A program made the translations under genes and the position numbers. From Ifrita kowaldi (taxonomy: Eukaryota; Chordata; Aves; Passeriformes; Cinclosomatidae): DNA of 64,000 bases. Below the pieces are notes generated by a model. The model saw nothing but the letters and a program-made list of their open reading frames with translations, was not told the DNA's origin and did not search any database. Positions 40,301 to 50,666 of this stretch are shown here, piece after piece. The stretch spans positions 400,047-464,046 of the forward strand of contig VZRS01009471.1 in NCBI GenBank assembly GCA_013398055.1, read 5' to 3'. The stretch's first letter is position 1. Each line of letters opens with the position of its first letter.

Positions 40301-43300
40301 CCTGCTCTCCAGTGTCACCCAGGGCGTGGAAAGTGCTTATGTGTCTCCCAGCGGGTACCGCCTGGTCAGCGAGACCGAGTGGAACCTGCTGCAGAAGGAG
40401 GTGAGTCCTCCTGCCTTGTCCCTGCTGTGGGCAAAGCTCTGCCTCCTTTGCTCTGCCCAGAGCCAGGTGTGAAAGGAAGAGGTCACATCCTGGGCAGCTG
40501 TGCCCTGTTCCCTCTTGCAATGCTCCTGCAGTGTAAGGACATGCAGTGTAAGGTGTATGAGCTGGCCCTGCTCATGGCACAGGCAGCTTTGCTGAACACA
40601 GGGTGCTTTGGGTTTTGAGGAGGGTCTGGCAGAGGTGGCTGTTGAGCTCAGAACTGTGTGAGAGGGTGAAAAAAGGTGGGAGAACTTAAAGAATAGGAGA
40701 AAATGGGAAGTTGAGGAAAGGGCATTATAGTGGAGCTGGGGATGAGTAGGAGAGGGCAGAGAGGAGCAGAAGGAGCAGAGCTGGGGGTGCTGCTCTGTGT
40801 GCCAGGGGCATTTGCTGAGGGCTGTGCACTGGGTACAGTTTGGAAACGACCAGCCAAACTGTGCCCAACGCACAAAGTACCACAGAGAGGCTCCAGGAAA
40901 TTGTTGGGGACTTGCATCATCAGAAACCCATTTCTGAGAGCAGCAAGCAGCATATCAGACTAAGCCCTGGGCCAGTTGCAGTGTGGATGACCAAGGAAAT
41001 TTTTGCTTCTGGGTGTTCTGCCTGTCAGTTTTTCAGCAGCTTTATGTGATGCCAGTTCAAAACTTGCATTTGGTTCCTTGCTGAAAAGGGGAGTATTTGG
41101 GGTTTCCTGTGGTTTCTATTTCGGAGGAAAAGAGGCCAAGGAGCAACACTTGAGGGGGAAGAAAAGGTGAGGGGAGATAACAATCCAGGCTGGGTAAAAA
41201 GGAAGACAAGATGGGAGTAAAAAAAAGAATATAAGAATGTAGTGAAGGAGAACAAGCCAGATGAAGGACAGATGAAATGAAGAACTACTGATATTTTTTT
41301 CTCAATTTGTCGAAATTTAACTTAGTGCAAATCATTGCTTAGGAGGTCTCTCCAAACCTGTTGTAAAGTTGCGTTGTTGTTGTTGTTTTCCTACTGATTT
41401 GCTATATCTGGAGAAATTACAGCATCCTGAGCTCAGAGCTGAGTTAAATCCCTACTCTTGGGTGTTTCCTTGGCCTGATGACATTTTGATGACACTTTAC
41501 TTCAGCCCTTTCTCAGAATCCAGAACAGAAATGCAGCTTCTCACGTGTTCCTGGAGGCAGGAGCACACGCTGGGGTGTGAATGCCACTTGCTGTGGGTTG
41601 GACATGGAGCAGTAAATACAAATAGAGATTCAGCTCAAGCTTGTCCAGCAGCTGGAACTTTGATAAAACTTCCATTTGTCCCCTTGGCCAAAACCATTGC
41701 AGTTCCAGAATGACAGCAGGTTTACTCTTGGTTTCCCTGCTGCCCACCCCAACACTGTTATTTTCTTCTCCTGTTTGGTTTCTATTTGTCAAAAGGACAC
41801 ATTGATGTGATTTGATGAGCTCTTGGTGTCATGGCTTTTTGTGCTAATGGTGGGACCCATGGCAGGAAAAGCTGATAGCCCTCAGCTGATCTGAGTTATC
41901 CTTCACTTCAAAGCAGCTCAGTCCTGCCATTACATGATTCTGCCTCTGTCTTTTATCTGTCATGTTTTGTGGTCACACAACACACCTGAGTGTGTGTAGC
42001 ATTCCTGCACCCCTGGAGACTTCCCTGGGCTCATGGCAGGTGCTGACTGTGTGTTCTGCAGGTGCAGAATGCAGGGAACAAGCTGGGCAGGCGCTGTGAT
42101 ATGTGCTCCAATTATGAGAAGCAGTTGCAAGGTATCCAGATCCAGGAGGCTGAGACCAGAGACCAGGTGGGATTTCTCTCCTTACTTTAGCCAGGCTTTT
42201 ACAGCTTTTTGAACTACTAAGGATGCAGCAATGAACTATCTGCTGTTTTATTCATTGATTTTGAGCAATATCAACATACTGGATAACTTGGCATGTTATT
42301 GACATAACTTGATTTGTTATTATTGTGTGGTCATAAATACCAACATGCACATTCTTAAGGATTCACCTTGAAGAGCCACTTTATTTGATGCTGGAAGACC
42401 ATGCAGTAAAGGCAGTGTTCTATAAAAAGTGTTATGCCCATGCTGAAGTCAGTATCTTTAATAATTGATATTTTAAAATGCTTGTCATGCATTAAATTCT
42501 ATTATCTTTGATACTGTAAGAACTGTTAACAGAAAAGGACCTCATCCCAGCAGCATAAAATTACTTTTAAGTCTTGGAGGATATTTGTTTCCTGCCATGT
42601 ACCAAAGAACAATTTTCAGATGGGTGTGGAAGGCATGAGTCACATTCTGCTTTGAAATAAGTGATTGAAGTCATTACATGGCCATGGTCCAGTGCAGTTT
42701 GATGTCCCGTGTTTCCTTAGAGGGATAATCTGTGCTGGAGGCTGTTTCAACAACAAAGGAACTTCTGAAGTGTATAGGATTTTTGAGAGATTTTGTGTTG
42801 TGGTTTGAGGAGTGAAGGGCTTCAGGAAATAAATGCTCCCCAAGAGGATGGAAAATGAATTAATTTTGTTGTGACAACACAGGTGAAAAAGCTGCAGGTG
42901 ATGCTGAGGCAGGCTAATGACCAGCTGGAAAAGACAATGAAAGATAAACAGGAATTGGAGGATTACATGAAACAAAGTGCTGAAGACTCCTCTAATCAGG
43001 TACAAGCATTTGGTAATTGAAATCCAGGAATCACTAAATGTTCTTCAAAAGTATGTAACAAGAATTTATGTTTTGTTAGATATGGATGGACTACTGGCTG
43101 TAGAGGCAACGCAAATGAGAATTTCTAGGGTTAGTTATGCTCCGAGTCTGCCATCTATTATGTTTCTAATACTGTGTTACCCAATTTTGGCCTTTAAATA
43201 TCATCTCTAATCTTGAAATCCATTACAGAGTGGCAATAGGAATTTGAGTAATGTTTGGGTTTTGGAGTGACCTGTGTATGAAATGACCCAAACATGCAAA

Positions 43301-46300
43301 AGGAGCACTGTGCTCTGGGCACAGCCTTGTTGGTAGAAGAGTGGTCCTTTTCCACCACTTGCTCTTATCAATACTTGACACCCAGGTAATGGACCTGTGG
43401 TGAAGAACGTAGTTAATGAGGAGCTGAACAGGCAGCAGCAGGGCCAAAATATGCACTGAACTCCTTTAAAATAAGAGCCCACTGGAAAGATTTTTCAGTC
43501 TGAGATGTGTACCTAATTCTTATGGAGCAATGAAGCCAAATTTATATTTGGCTGCTAGTCATAGTTAAAAATAAAAAGGAAAAAAAGTCATCATCTTTGG
43601 CCTATTAACGCTTACAATAGTAGGTACGTGCTGTGTACAAGACACTGAATTTACTTCACTTGAGCTGGAGCTTTCTTTCTTCCATCCCATCCAGTATTTT
43701 TTCTTACTAAAGAAGCAGTCATTAGACAAAGTCCAGCTTAGACAACAGGAATATGTTCATATGTTCTTCTGGCTGTACCAGGGTGCTGTTAATTAAGTAA
43801 TGCTTAATCTTACATGTGGTGTTGTGGAATGACTTGTGAAGTTTTTGAAGGTGGGTGCTTTCAGAGAAAGGTACAAAAATTCAAAAAACGCTGAAAATTT
43901 AGATAAAAGCTCTTCCGTTTCCCTTCAGTGTTTCTGAACTGGCTTACATTTAAATTTTAATAGAATTAACTGTTGATTCAGAGTTTGGTAAATAGAATAT
44001 AAAAATATTGTTATTGCAGAAACTGTCTTTAAGCTGTCCTTACTGCCTGGATCTGCATTCCTGCTTTACTGAGAGAAGAATTAACATAAACTTCAGTGGA
44101 TTAGTTTGAAATTTCGAAGTATCTATTAGTAATGATAACAGGCGAGAGAACTGGTGTGGTTATTTCTTCTTCAGAACCTGTTCCATGCTTTATTTCTTAC
44201 ATGTCTGTCTGCGTTTTCTTTCTCTAAGATCTCCTTGCTCATGGCCAAGTGTCAGAAGTCAGAGAATTTCCTCAGTGAGCTGCAGCAGGCGTTTCTGCAA
44301 GCCAAGAGGAGTGTCCAGGAGCAAATGGTAAGACAGGTTCTAATTCCAGAGATCCTTGTCCAGCCCTGTTTGTCTGACCCTTGGAGCTCAGTGTGTCTGT
44401 AAAAGGCTTTGCCCAGCCAAGGCTGGCTGGAGAGGGCTGAGCATCTTCACTTGCAAAGGGCCTGGTCCAGGGAGCTCTGATGGCAAGGGCTGGAGCCGGA
44501 ACTGGAACTGTTTGTGTCATTTTGTGCTGCTGTCTGTATTCGTGCACATTCAGGAGTGTGGAGATCACTGGTCAACTTCTTTTCCCTTTATTCATTGTCT
44601 AATTCCATGCCTCTTCAGTATCTTAATTTCACCTCAAATCTGAAGACAGTAGATTTTCTCAGGACTGTTTTTAGGATTCATCACAAGTACCATCATTAGT
44701 GAATATTTTCTCGAGTTTTAGAGATGAATGATCAGTTGGTGCAGATCAGACTTAAAATATCAGCCCTAACACCCAGGGAGAGATATGTACAAGAACTTAA
44801 TTTTTTTAAACTATTTTTGAGCATCTTGTTGGAATTAAGCCAGAGAATAGGAAGAGGACCTCATGTTCCAGACCTAAGTTTGACTTCCTTAGAGCAATTC
44901 ATTCCCTTCTATATCAGAATCAAGTCTCTTCTTTTTTCCTCCCTGTTACAGCATTTGTGGGGGACCAAGAGAATTCATCCTCATGAACCCCAGTATTGCA
45001 TTTTTGGGGTCTGGGATCATGTGTAGGACATCAGGACGTTGCCTGCAAAGATGCTCTGTCAGGTGCTCTGCATGAGAGCACATCTTGCAGGAGATTCAGA
45101 AAATGTGTTGGTCTGAGTCTGCTTCTCCTGCTGTCCCTCCTATAACACAGCTCCTGCCATTGCTCCTGGTTCCCCATTTCCATTCCTCTTGGAAGAGTTC
45201 ACTGGATTTTTTTCTTTTGTAATGGAAGCAAAGCCATGGCCTCTTCATCCTTTTTCTTTCTGTGGGATCAGCCGTTCTGATGCTTTCCTCGGAGGACAGT
45301 GGGAGGCAGACACCCACCACGGAAAGTTTCAGGGTGAATGTTTCAGGTTTTTGGATAACCTGCTTGTACAGCTGAGTGCTGAGGTGCTGTTAATAAACAT
45401 CCCTGCCAGCTCCTGAAAGCACATGTGATTCCCACCCTCCCTCCCCTCCCTGAGCACAGCCAGTTAATGGATAAACACAGGAGGAAAGTGGGAGACTGAA
45501 CAAAGCTGTACTTATCACTGGCTTCCTCCTCTCTGCCTGGACACTTAAAGTTGCCCTTGCCTTTGTTTCTGGTGCATAGGCCAGGCAGGAGGGAACTGGC
45601 TGTGTTGATCCACACCATGATTTTGTTTCCCTTCTTCACAAAGAATATCAGTTCACCAGACTTTTGAAAGCAGTGGAAGTAAATGGGGCAGAAGAGATCT
45701 GAGCATGACCCTAAGTGTGAATTTATGCTTTTCTTTGCATTGGAGGCTGTCCTGACACAGTCAAGGGAGCAGGTTTCAGAAGAGTTGGTGAGACTGCAAA
45801 AAGATAATGAAAGTCTTCAAGGAAAACACAGCCTGCATGTGTCCTTACAGCAGGCTGAAGATTTCATTCTACCAGAAGCAGCAGAGGTAAAACATTTTAA
45901 AATCATTAACACCGACAGTGCTTGTGACTTGATCTCACTGGAATATTATTCTTTATGAAAAAACTGTCTCAAATAGCACAAAGAACAGTAATTGGGATTT
46001 TAACCCTGTGAGTCTGTGAATGAGTGTGATCCCCCTGTGCCATGCCTGCCTCAGGGTGTGGATGGATCATAAAACCAGTTAACTGTGGCCTGGCAGCTGC
46101 TCTGCGGTCAGTGGAGTGTGGGTTTGGCCCAGTTCAGCCAGTTCAAGCTGTGTTTTCCAACTGGGCACACAAGTGTTCAGTCACCAGGGCCCCACTGTAT
46201 TGATTCAATAATTCAAGTGAAGTCAATCACTTCTGTCCACTTAAGACCAGCAATAATGCAAAGCCTTGAATGATGATAAGCCTTATCATCCCTTTCATGG

Positions 46301-49300
46301 CCACTCCCTTCCTCCCTTCCTTTAAGCCTAAAAGATTTGGTGGGGCTGAAGGGCAGGGGGAGCATCATAAACCTGTGGGGATGTGAATCATTTCCTGTGG
46401 CCAAGCCAGCTGGGACTGTAACACCTTGCTGGAAGCAGGGTGTGGGGTGCTGGGGCAGACCCTGGGGCAGCACAGCTTTGTCCTCGTGCAGATGCCCCAG
46501 TGCTGGGGCTGTGGGACAGCAAAATGCACATCTCTGCTAATCCTTGATCCAGGAGCTCCGTGAGCTGATCCTGAAGTACCGGGAAGACATCATCAGTGTG
46601 AGGACAGCAGCAGATCACCTCGAGGAGAAGCTGAAGGCAGAGATCCTGTTCTTGAAAGAACAGATCCAAGCTGAACAATATTTGAAAGAAAATATAGAAG
46701 AAACTCTACAGCTGGAAATAGAGAATTGCAAAGAGGAAATTGGTGAGCAGGGGCAAAACAGTCTCAAAATAGGAATATTAGAAATTAATAAAATGCACAA
46801 AGACTTGATTTTGTAGTAGACTTACCTGAATTCTAAATACTGTCCACTTTTGATAGCAGAGACACCAGAGCTGTACAGCTGAAAATAAAAGTACAATTAT
46901 TTGTTTGCTTTTGAGGTACCTTTGATGTAACAGGAGCTTAATTCTCCTTTAAATATTAACAGAAGTAAACAGGGTGTGAACAATTTCCCATGTTTCTTGC
47001 ATTTAAGCTTTAATATTCTTGTTTTTCAGCTTCCATTTCCAGTTTAAAAGCTGAACTGGAAAGAATAAAAGTGGAAAAGGAGCAGGTAAGAAGCCCTTTC
47101 ACTGTGGGACTTTTGGTGATGTGGTTTTTTTTTAATAAAGGGGTTTGTTTTTCTTTCCTGTATTGATGCCAGTATAGGAACAGGACACATTCATAGTTCT
47201 GTTCCTTAAAAGGTGTTTGATCTGTTTTATTAATCTGTAATGATAATAATAATAATAATAGTAATAATAATAATAATAATAATCTGGATTAACTAATTCT
47301 TAACTAATACTAAGCTACCTAACACTGACCTAAAATGTCATGTTTGGACATTTCTCTCCAGCTCCAAAAATAAATAAATGGAGAGAAAGAGATGTTATTT
47401 AGGTGTTTTCTCTGCCCCTAAAAGAGATTATTTAGGTGTGTTTCTGAGTCCCAGAAAGATACTTAGACTTCCTTATGGAGGGACTGTGGGAGATGGAAAT
47501 GTTGGGAAGTGTAGTTAATATTTTTTTGTATTATTATTATACAGTTGGAAAGTTCTTCACAGGAAAACCGGCAGCAGCTGGAGAGTCTGCAGGAGGCAAA
47601 GAGCACTCTAGAAGAACAGCTGAAGAAGGAGACTGCAGCAAAGGTAGCTATGATGTCTGGATGTGAAGTGTATCTGCATCTTTTGTGATGAGCAGCTGTG
47701 TCAGAGAATGTGGCACTACCTAAGAATGAAAAAAAGAAGCTTTTGAATGTGGGTAAGAAACTGGCAGGGAAATAATGTCCTCTGGATGTGGTTTAAATCC
47801 TCACCCCTATTTTCACTGGGATTTGTAAAGTGGTGGGTCTGAATTGCTGCTGACCTGAATATCCCTTGGACTGCCCTCCCAAGTTAAGCCTCAGTAACAT
47901 TCCTGCCTGTGGAGGGTGTCCTGATAACCAAACCTTGGGCTGAATGCTTTGGTGCTTTTGAAGCAGTGGTTTTTTGTGGTTGCTGTAGGAAGGGGCTCTG
48001 CTTCAGCACTCAAGTGAATTAATGATGGTCTGAGCGCTCGCTCTCTGCCCTCTCTTGTTCTGGTTTTGGTTTTTTATGCCCTTTGCCCAAACACTTTTCT
48101 GACCAAAACTCAGGACAGCAAGACAGTTACACTTCCAGCAGCAAACTACTGCCCTTACCATGAACTTACTTCACTAAAACTCAGAACTCTGCCTTTGTAT
48201 TTTGAGATCCCTGGTGATGGTTCTGTTAAAAGACTTGGGGCTTTTTCATGCTTTAACCAGTCTATTGGCACCTGTTAATGGGTATTAGCCCCTGATTTTG
48301 CACTTTGGAAAATGGAGGTGTGGAAAGACTGGTGTAGTTTGCTGCCAAGACCCTGTGAATACTGTGCTACTTTGCTCTGGTGTCACCCTTTAATCAGTTT
48401 ATACCGGCTGCTGATTTTTATTCAGTTCAAGCATAAAGAATCTTTTCCTCCTCAGGCCAACCTTGAGCAGCTGGTGTTTGAAGAGAAGAACAAAGCTCAG
48501 CGGTTGCAGACTGAATTAGATGTCAGTGAGCAAGTGCAGAGAGACTTTGTAAAACTTTCTCAGACACTTCAGGTAAGAGAGTCCAGTCGATGTGTGAGGG
48601 GCTACTTCAGTTTCATTAATTCTCCACAGCTGTGTGAAATAAGAAATGGCAGTTGTAAATTTTCTTATTGTTGGTATTTATGATCTATTTTAGAATTTGT
48701 TAGTGTAATAAACAGATCAGGTATTCCTAGTATGATATTATTATTAAAGCTATTGGGATTCTATTCTCATTACTTGGTTCCAGCCAATTTTCAGTTACTG
48801 TACTAAAAGAAACTGTATAGAGCCATAAATGATGGCTCTTCCAGACCTGTGTTTTTCCTTGTCCATCTCCTGATGTTTCCAATATGATACTTTCACAGCA
48901 AATCATTCAGGTGCAAATATTTGAGGACAGAGTAAGGCACTGGTACTGTTTGATGTGAATATAGGAAATGGTTCTTCGTGTTACAGGGCCTGCTTTCTGT
49001 TTCTACATCCCAAAAGTCTTGTCCTTGCCATTGTCACTGTTGTTATCCTTGTATTTCCTCCACCAAGTGGAACCTGTGGCTGGTGTGAGATGCCAAGAGG
49101 TGGCTGAAGGGAGGGGTTTTGTCAGGGCTGTTCCTGAGGCTGGTTCTGGTTCGTCAGGCTGTTCTCTCCTGCTCTGGAGAGCACGGAGGAACCTGTGGTT
49201 TGTGTGTGCAGAGGGACTGTCTGTGCTGGGGAGGCCAGGCTGGACTGGGCTCACCTTCAGGGTCTGTGTTTCCAGAGTTTGCAGCCCCTCTATGTTCCAG

Positions 49301-50666
49301 CTTTGCTCACAGAGGAGGTGCTGAATTTCAGCCCCATCTCCTTGGAGTCCTTGGCCAGGCCGCTCAGTGACATCCAGCAGAATTCAAACTACACGTTTTC
49401 TGAGTCAAGCATTGAGGTTTACTTGGAAAATTCACCCCAGAATGTGGGAGATTTGTTCACTAGACACAGTTTAGCTAGCTGTATAATAGACATCTGTCCT
49501 CTCTGGCTCTGTCTGTGTGTGGAGGAGTTGGTAGGACAAAAAAAACTGTTGAGTTGTCCTGCCTGGGGAAGTTGCTTCTTGTTTGTCATCATCTGCTCTG
49601 GTTTTTGAAGTCCCACAGGCACTGGTTTATTCAGCTGTTAGAGCAAACACGGCCACCACTTTGAAGATGTGTGGTGGACTCTGCCTCAACTTGCAGGTAG
49701 TTCAGTAAACCTTGAGTATGAGCTCAGTAAGAATTGCAGCTCTGTGTTTTGTGTTTTCTTTCTGCCCTAAGCAGTTATTGCACACCAGGTTGTGCTCCAG
49801 TGTAAGCAATGGTTTGTGCCACGTGCACTGTGCACAGTGTGAGATGACCATCAAAGGAGGATTGTGGTTTCTTGGCAGGGTTATTCCCTTCCCTGGCCTT
49901 GTCAGTGAGAGCTTGGACAGGTACCCCTTGTGTGAGGGGTCCACTGGCCAAATTAGTTATCAGCATTTCAGAGGAAGGGCTAAAAACCAATTAAATGCTA
50001 GCTGGGAATTGATAACTGAAAGCCCAGATCCTATTGCAAAGAATGTGAAAATTTGAGTGTGATAAAGAAATCAATTGTGCTCTCTTTGCATTGATTTCAC
50101 CACAGTTCTGCTGGGCCCTTTCTCAGCATTTAAAAAATAGCTTAAACTGGATTATCAGCAAAGCAAGGAGTGAGCTTGGAAATGGGATGTTTGCTCCAAG
50201 AGCATTTTAGATGTGATCTTGAGAGGCTCCAAGGTACACGTTGGGCTGCTCCTTTACACTCTTCCTGGGAAGGTTTACTTTGCACATCTCCAGTTTGCCA
50301 GTACAGTGTCAGTGACTGGACATGAGACAAAACAGAGTGATGGTGATGGCTGGAGCCCCCCAGGAGGTGGGGCTTCATTGTAAAATCACACCTGCCTCTT
50401 GTCATCCTTCCTCCCATCCTTGGGCCCAGATTAAGCTTGTGCTCCTTCACACCTTGCATTTCTTCAGCCCTGGTGATGTTTGATCCCTCGGGGGCTGCCT
50501 TTGGCTCTGGGTGTGAGCTCTTGCACCCTTTGCTGACTGCAGTGCCTCTGTTGGTTCCCTGCAGGTGCAGCTGGAGCGGATCCGGCAGGCAGATTCCCTG
50601 GAGAGAATCCGTGCAATCCTGAACGACACAAAACTGACGGACATTAATCAGCTCCCTGAAACATGA
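25222..50666 (+). CDS. RABEP1: Rabaptin-5 coding region, exons 2-18 (exon 1 not seen)
   Basis: Coding exons: 25222-25350, 27245-27448, 28673-28833, 34239-34352, 35640-35775, 36550-36728, 37661-37786, 39933-40400, 42062-42166, 42883-42999, 44229-44327, 45746-45886, 46553-46742, 47030-47085, 47545-47643, 48456-48572 and 50565-50666. All introns are GT-AG and all phases match. Together they encode 847 residues; human rabaptin-5 has 862 and the missing exon 1 supplies about 10. Known role of the family: a dimeric coiled-coil effector of Rab5 and Rab4 that binds and activates the exchange factor Rabex-5 on early endosomes, and binds GGA and gamma-adaptin ear domains. Visible here are long heptad-rich segments before and after a Ser-rich linker (about visible residues 309-430), the DFGPLV ear-binding motif, and a nearly unchanged Rab5-binding C-terminus. 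No frameshift or premature stop is seen. Orthology is very sure; the paralogue RABEP2 is shorter and less similar. Confidence 0.97.
27245..27448 (+). CDS. RABEP1: RABEP1 exon 3
   Basis: Encodes EDLKRQNAVLQAAQDDL onward through a conserved heptad-rich stretch, including IKAIATVSETTKQEA and the Lys-Arg-Gln-Trp segment. Phase 1 in and phase 1 out, so 204 bp is frame-symmetric. The acceptor follows TCCTTTCAG and the donor is GTAACA. Continues the first coiled coil. Confidence 0.96.
28673..28833 (+). CDS. RABEP1: RABEP1 exon 4
   Basis: Encodes ETVRDYELQYHHRMEQERAQ through ELRRRLSEGQEEENLENEMK. Human has ESAEREIADL where this copy has ENMEREIAEL. Phase 1 in and phase 0 out, ending after a Lys-Lys pair at a GTACAT donor. 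The reading frame stays open past the donor to 28986, but that continuation has no homology and is intronic. Confidence 0.96.
34239..34352 (+). CDS. RABEP1: RABEP1 exon 5
   Basis: 38 codons, phase 0 to 0, beginning AQEDAEKLRSVVMPMEKEI. It ends KIKAASE where human reads KIKELEASK, so the bird copy is two residues shorter at this junction. The acceptor is CTTAACCAG and the donor GTGAGG. Part of the long first coiled coil. Confidence 0.96.
35640..35775 (+). CDS. RABEP1: RABEP1 exon 6
   Basis: Encodes VKELNHYLEAEKSCRTDLEM and VAVLNTQKSVLQEDAEKLRK, essentially identical to human. Phase 0 in, phase 1 out, with a GTATCT donor. Coiled-coil region. Confidence 0.97.
36550..36728 (+). CDS. RABEP1: RABEP1 exon 7
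   Basis: 60 codons completing the first coiled coil, among them VCHLLEQERQQHNQLKHTWQ and RLLMRDMQRMEIVLTSEQL; identical to human in what I can compare. Phase 1 in, phase 0 out. The upstream acceptor is TTTGCATAG. Confidence 0.97.
37661..37786 (+). CDS. RABEP1: RABEP1 exon 8, acidic/basic linker
   Basis: 42 codons, phase 0 to 0. After a conserved start (Glu-Glu-Asp-Asp-Gln-Gln-Arg-Leu) comes a Lys/Glu/Asp-rich low-complexity segment, KEEKQKDSDDETK, then Leu-Ser-Asn-Glu-Glu. This is the least human-like exon and marks the disordered linker between the two coiled-coil halves. The acceptor is TGATTTTTAG and the donor GTAAAA. The flanks and matching phase make it a confident exon despite the divergence. 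Confidence 0.94.
38997..39017. repeat. TA dinucleotide microsatellite
   Basis: About ten TA units in RABEP1 intron 8, likely length-polymorphic. Confidence 0.8.
39933..40400 (+). CDS. RABEP1: RABEP1 exon 9 with GAE-binding and caspase-site linker
   Basis: The largest exon, 156 codons, phase 0 to 0. It carries the regulatory linker: VHSLD and LDESD (the two motifs at which mammalian rabaptin-5 is known to be cleaved by caspase-3), LRRAQS (the serine known in mammals as a protein kinase D site), and DFGPLV, the motif that binds GGA GAE and gamma-adaptin ear domains. DESD directly abuts FGPLV. Further on are PSGFMLTKDQEKAIKAMTPE and a conserved Gly-Tyr-Arg-Leu-Val-Ser-Glu-Thr-Glu-Trp segment. 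The acceptor is AATGCCAG and the donor GTGAGT. Confidence 0.97.
42062..42166 (+). CDS. RABEP1: RABEP1 exon 10 with CxxC motif
   Basis: 35 codons, phase 0 to 0: VQNAGNKLGRRCDMCSNYEK then QLQGIQIQEAETRDQ. The Cys-Asp-Met-Cys pair is conserved in human rabaptin-5. Starts the second coiled-coil half, in the region that binds Rabex-5 and the GGA GAT domain in mammals. The acceptor is GTTCTGCAG and the donor GTGGGA. Confidence 0.97.
42883..42999 (+). CDS. RABEP1: RABEP1 exon 11
   Basis: 39 codons, phase 0 to 0: VKKLQVMLRQANDQLEKTMK then DKQELEDYMKQSAEDSSNQ. Close to human, with Tyr-Met for Phe-Ile near the end. Rabex-5-binding coiled coil. The acceptor is GACAACACAG and the donor GTACAA. Confidence 0.96.
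44229..44327 (+). CDS. RABEP1: RABEP1 exon 12
   Basis: 33 codons, phase 0 to 0: ISLLMAKCQKSENFLSELQQ then AFLQAKRSVQEQM. Its first half is clearly more diverged from human (ISALVLRAQASEILLEELQQ) than neighbouring exons, although the heptad pattern and length are kept. Good acceptor (TTTCTCTAAG) and GTAAGA donor. Frame-symmetric, so it could be skipped without a frameshift. Confidence 0.94.
45746..45886 (+). CDS. RABEP1: RABEP1 exon 13
   Basis: 47 codons, phase 0 to 0: AVLTQSREQVSEELVRLQKD, then NESLQGKHSLHVSLQQAEDF and ILPEAAE. The acceptor (CATTGGAG) is preceded by purines, so it is weaker than its neighbours; the pyrimidine run sits further upstream. The donor is GTAAAA. Confidence 0.96.
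46553..46742 (+). CDS. RABEP1: RABEP1 exon 14
   Basis: 63 codons plus one base: ELRELILKYREDIISVRTAA then KLKAEILFLKEQIQAEQYLK and LQLEIENCKEEI. Phase 0 in, phase 1 out, with a GTGAGC donor. Start of the C-terminal coiled coil leading to the Rab5-binding domain. Confidence 0.97.
47030..47085 (+). CDS. RABEP1: RABEP1 exon 15
   Basis: Short 56-bp exon, phase 1 to 0, completing an Ala codon then SISSLKAELERIKVEKEQ. Strong polypyrimidine tract (TTCTTGTTTTTCAG) and GTAAGA donor. Human has Gly for the last Glu. Confidence 0.96.
47241..47283. repeat. ATA trinucleotide microsatellite
   Basis: About fourteen units of TAA/ATA with one interruption (AGTAAT near 47260), in RABEP1 intron 15, about 260 bp upstream of exon 16. 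Confidence 0.88.
47545..47643 (+). CDS. RABEP1: RABEP1 exon 16
   Basis: 33 codons, phase 0 to 0: LESSSQENRQQLESLQEAKS then TLEEQLKKETAAK. The first ten residues differ somewhat from human (LESTLREKSQ). Acceptor TTATACAG, donor GTAGCT. C-terminal coiled coil. Confidence 0.96.
48456..48572 (+). CDS. RABEP1: RABEP1 exon 17
   Basis: 39 codons, phase 0 to 0: ANLEQLVFEEKNKAQRLQTE then LDVSEQVQRDFVKLSQTLQ, nearly identical to human. Part of the C-terminal Rab5-binding region. Acceptor TCCTCCTCAG, donor GTAAGA. Confidence 0.97.
50565..50666 (+). CDS. RABEP1: RABEP1 exon 18, coding part, with stop codon
   Basis: 33 codons and a TGA stop at 50664-50666: VQLERIRQADSLERIRAILN then DTKLTDINQLPET. Identical to the human C-terminus, the core of the Rab5-GTP binding site. 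Acceptor TTCCCTGCAG. Confidence 0.98.
   Translation: MQLERIRQADSLERIRAILNDTKLTDINQLPET

Larger units (their letters stand above)
40401..50564 (+). other. RABEP1: RABEP1 introns 9-17
   Basis: Introns between exons 9 and 18, measuring 1661, 716, 1229, 1418, 666, 287, 459, 812 and 1992 bp. They include an ATA microsatellite (47241-47283) and, in the last intron, an open stretch from 49276 that begins after a fair acceptor (see findings). No transposon or RNA gene recognised. Confidence 0.7.
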
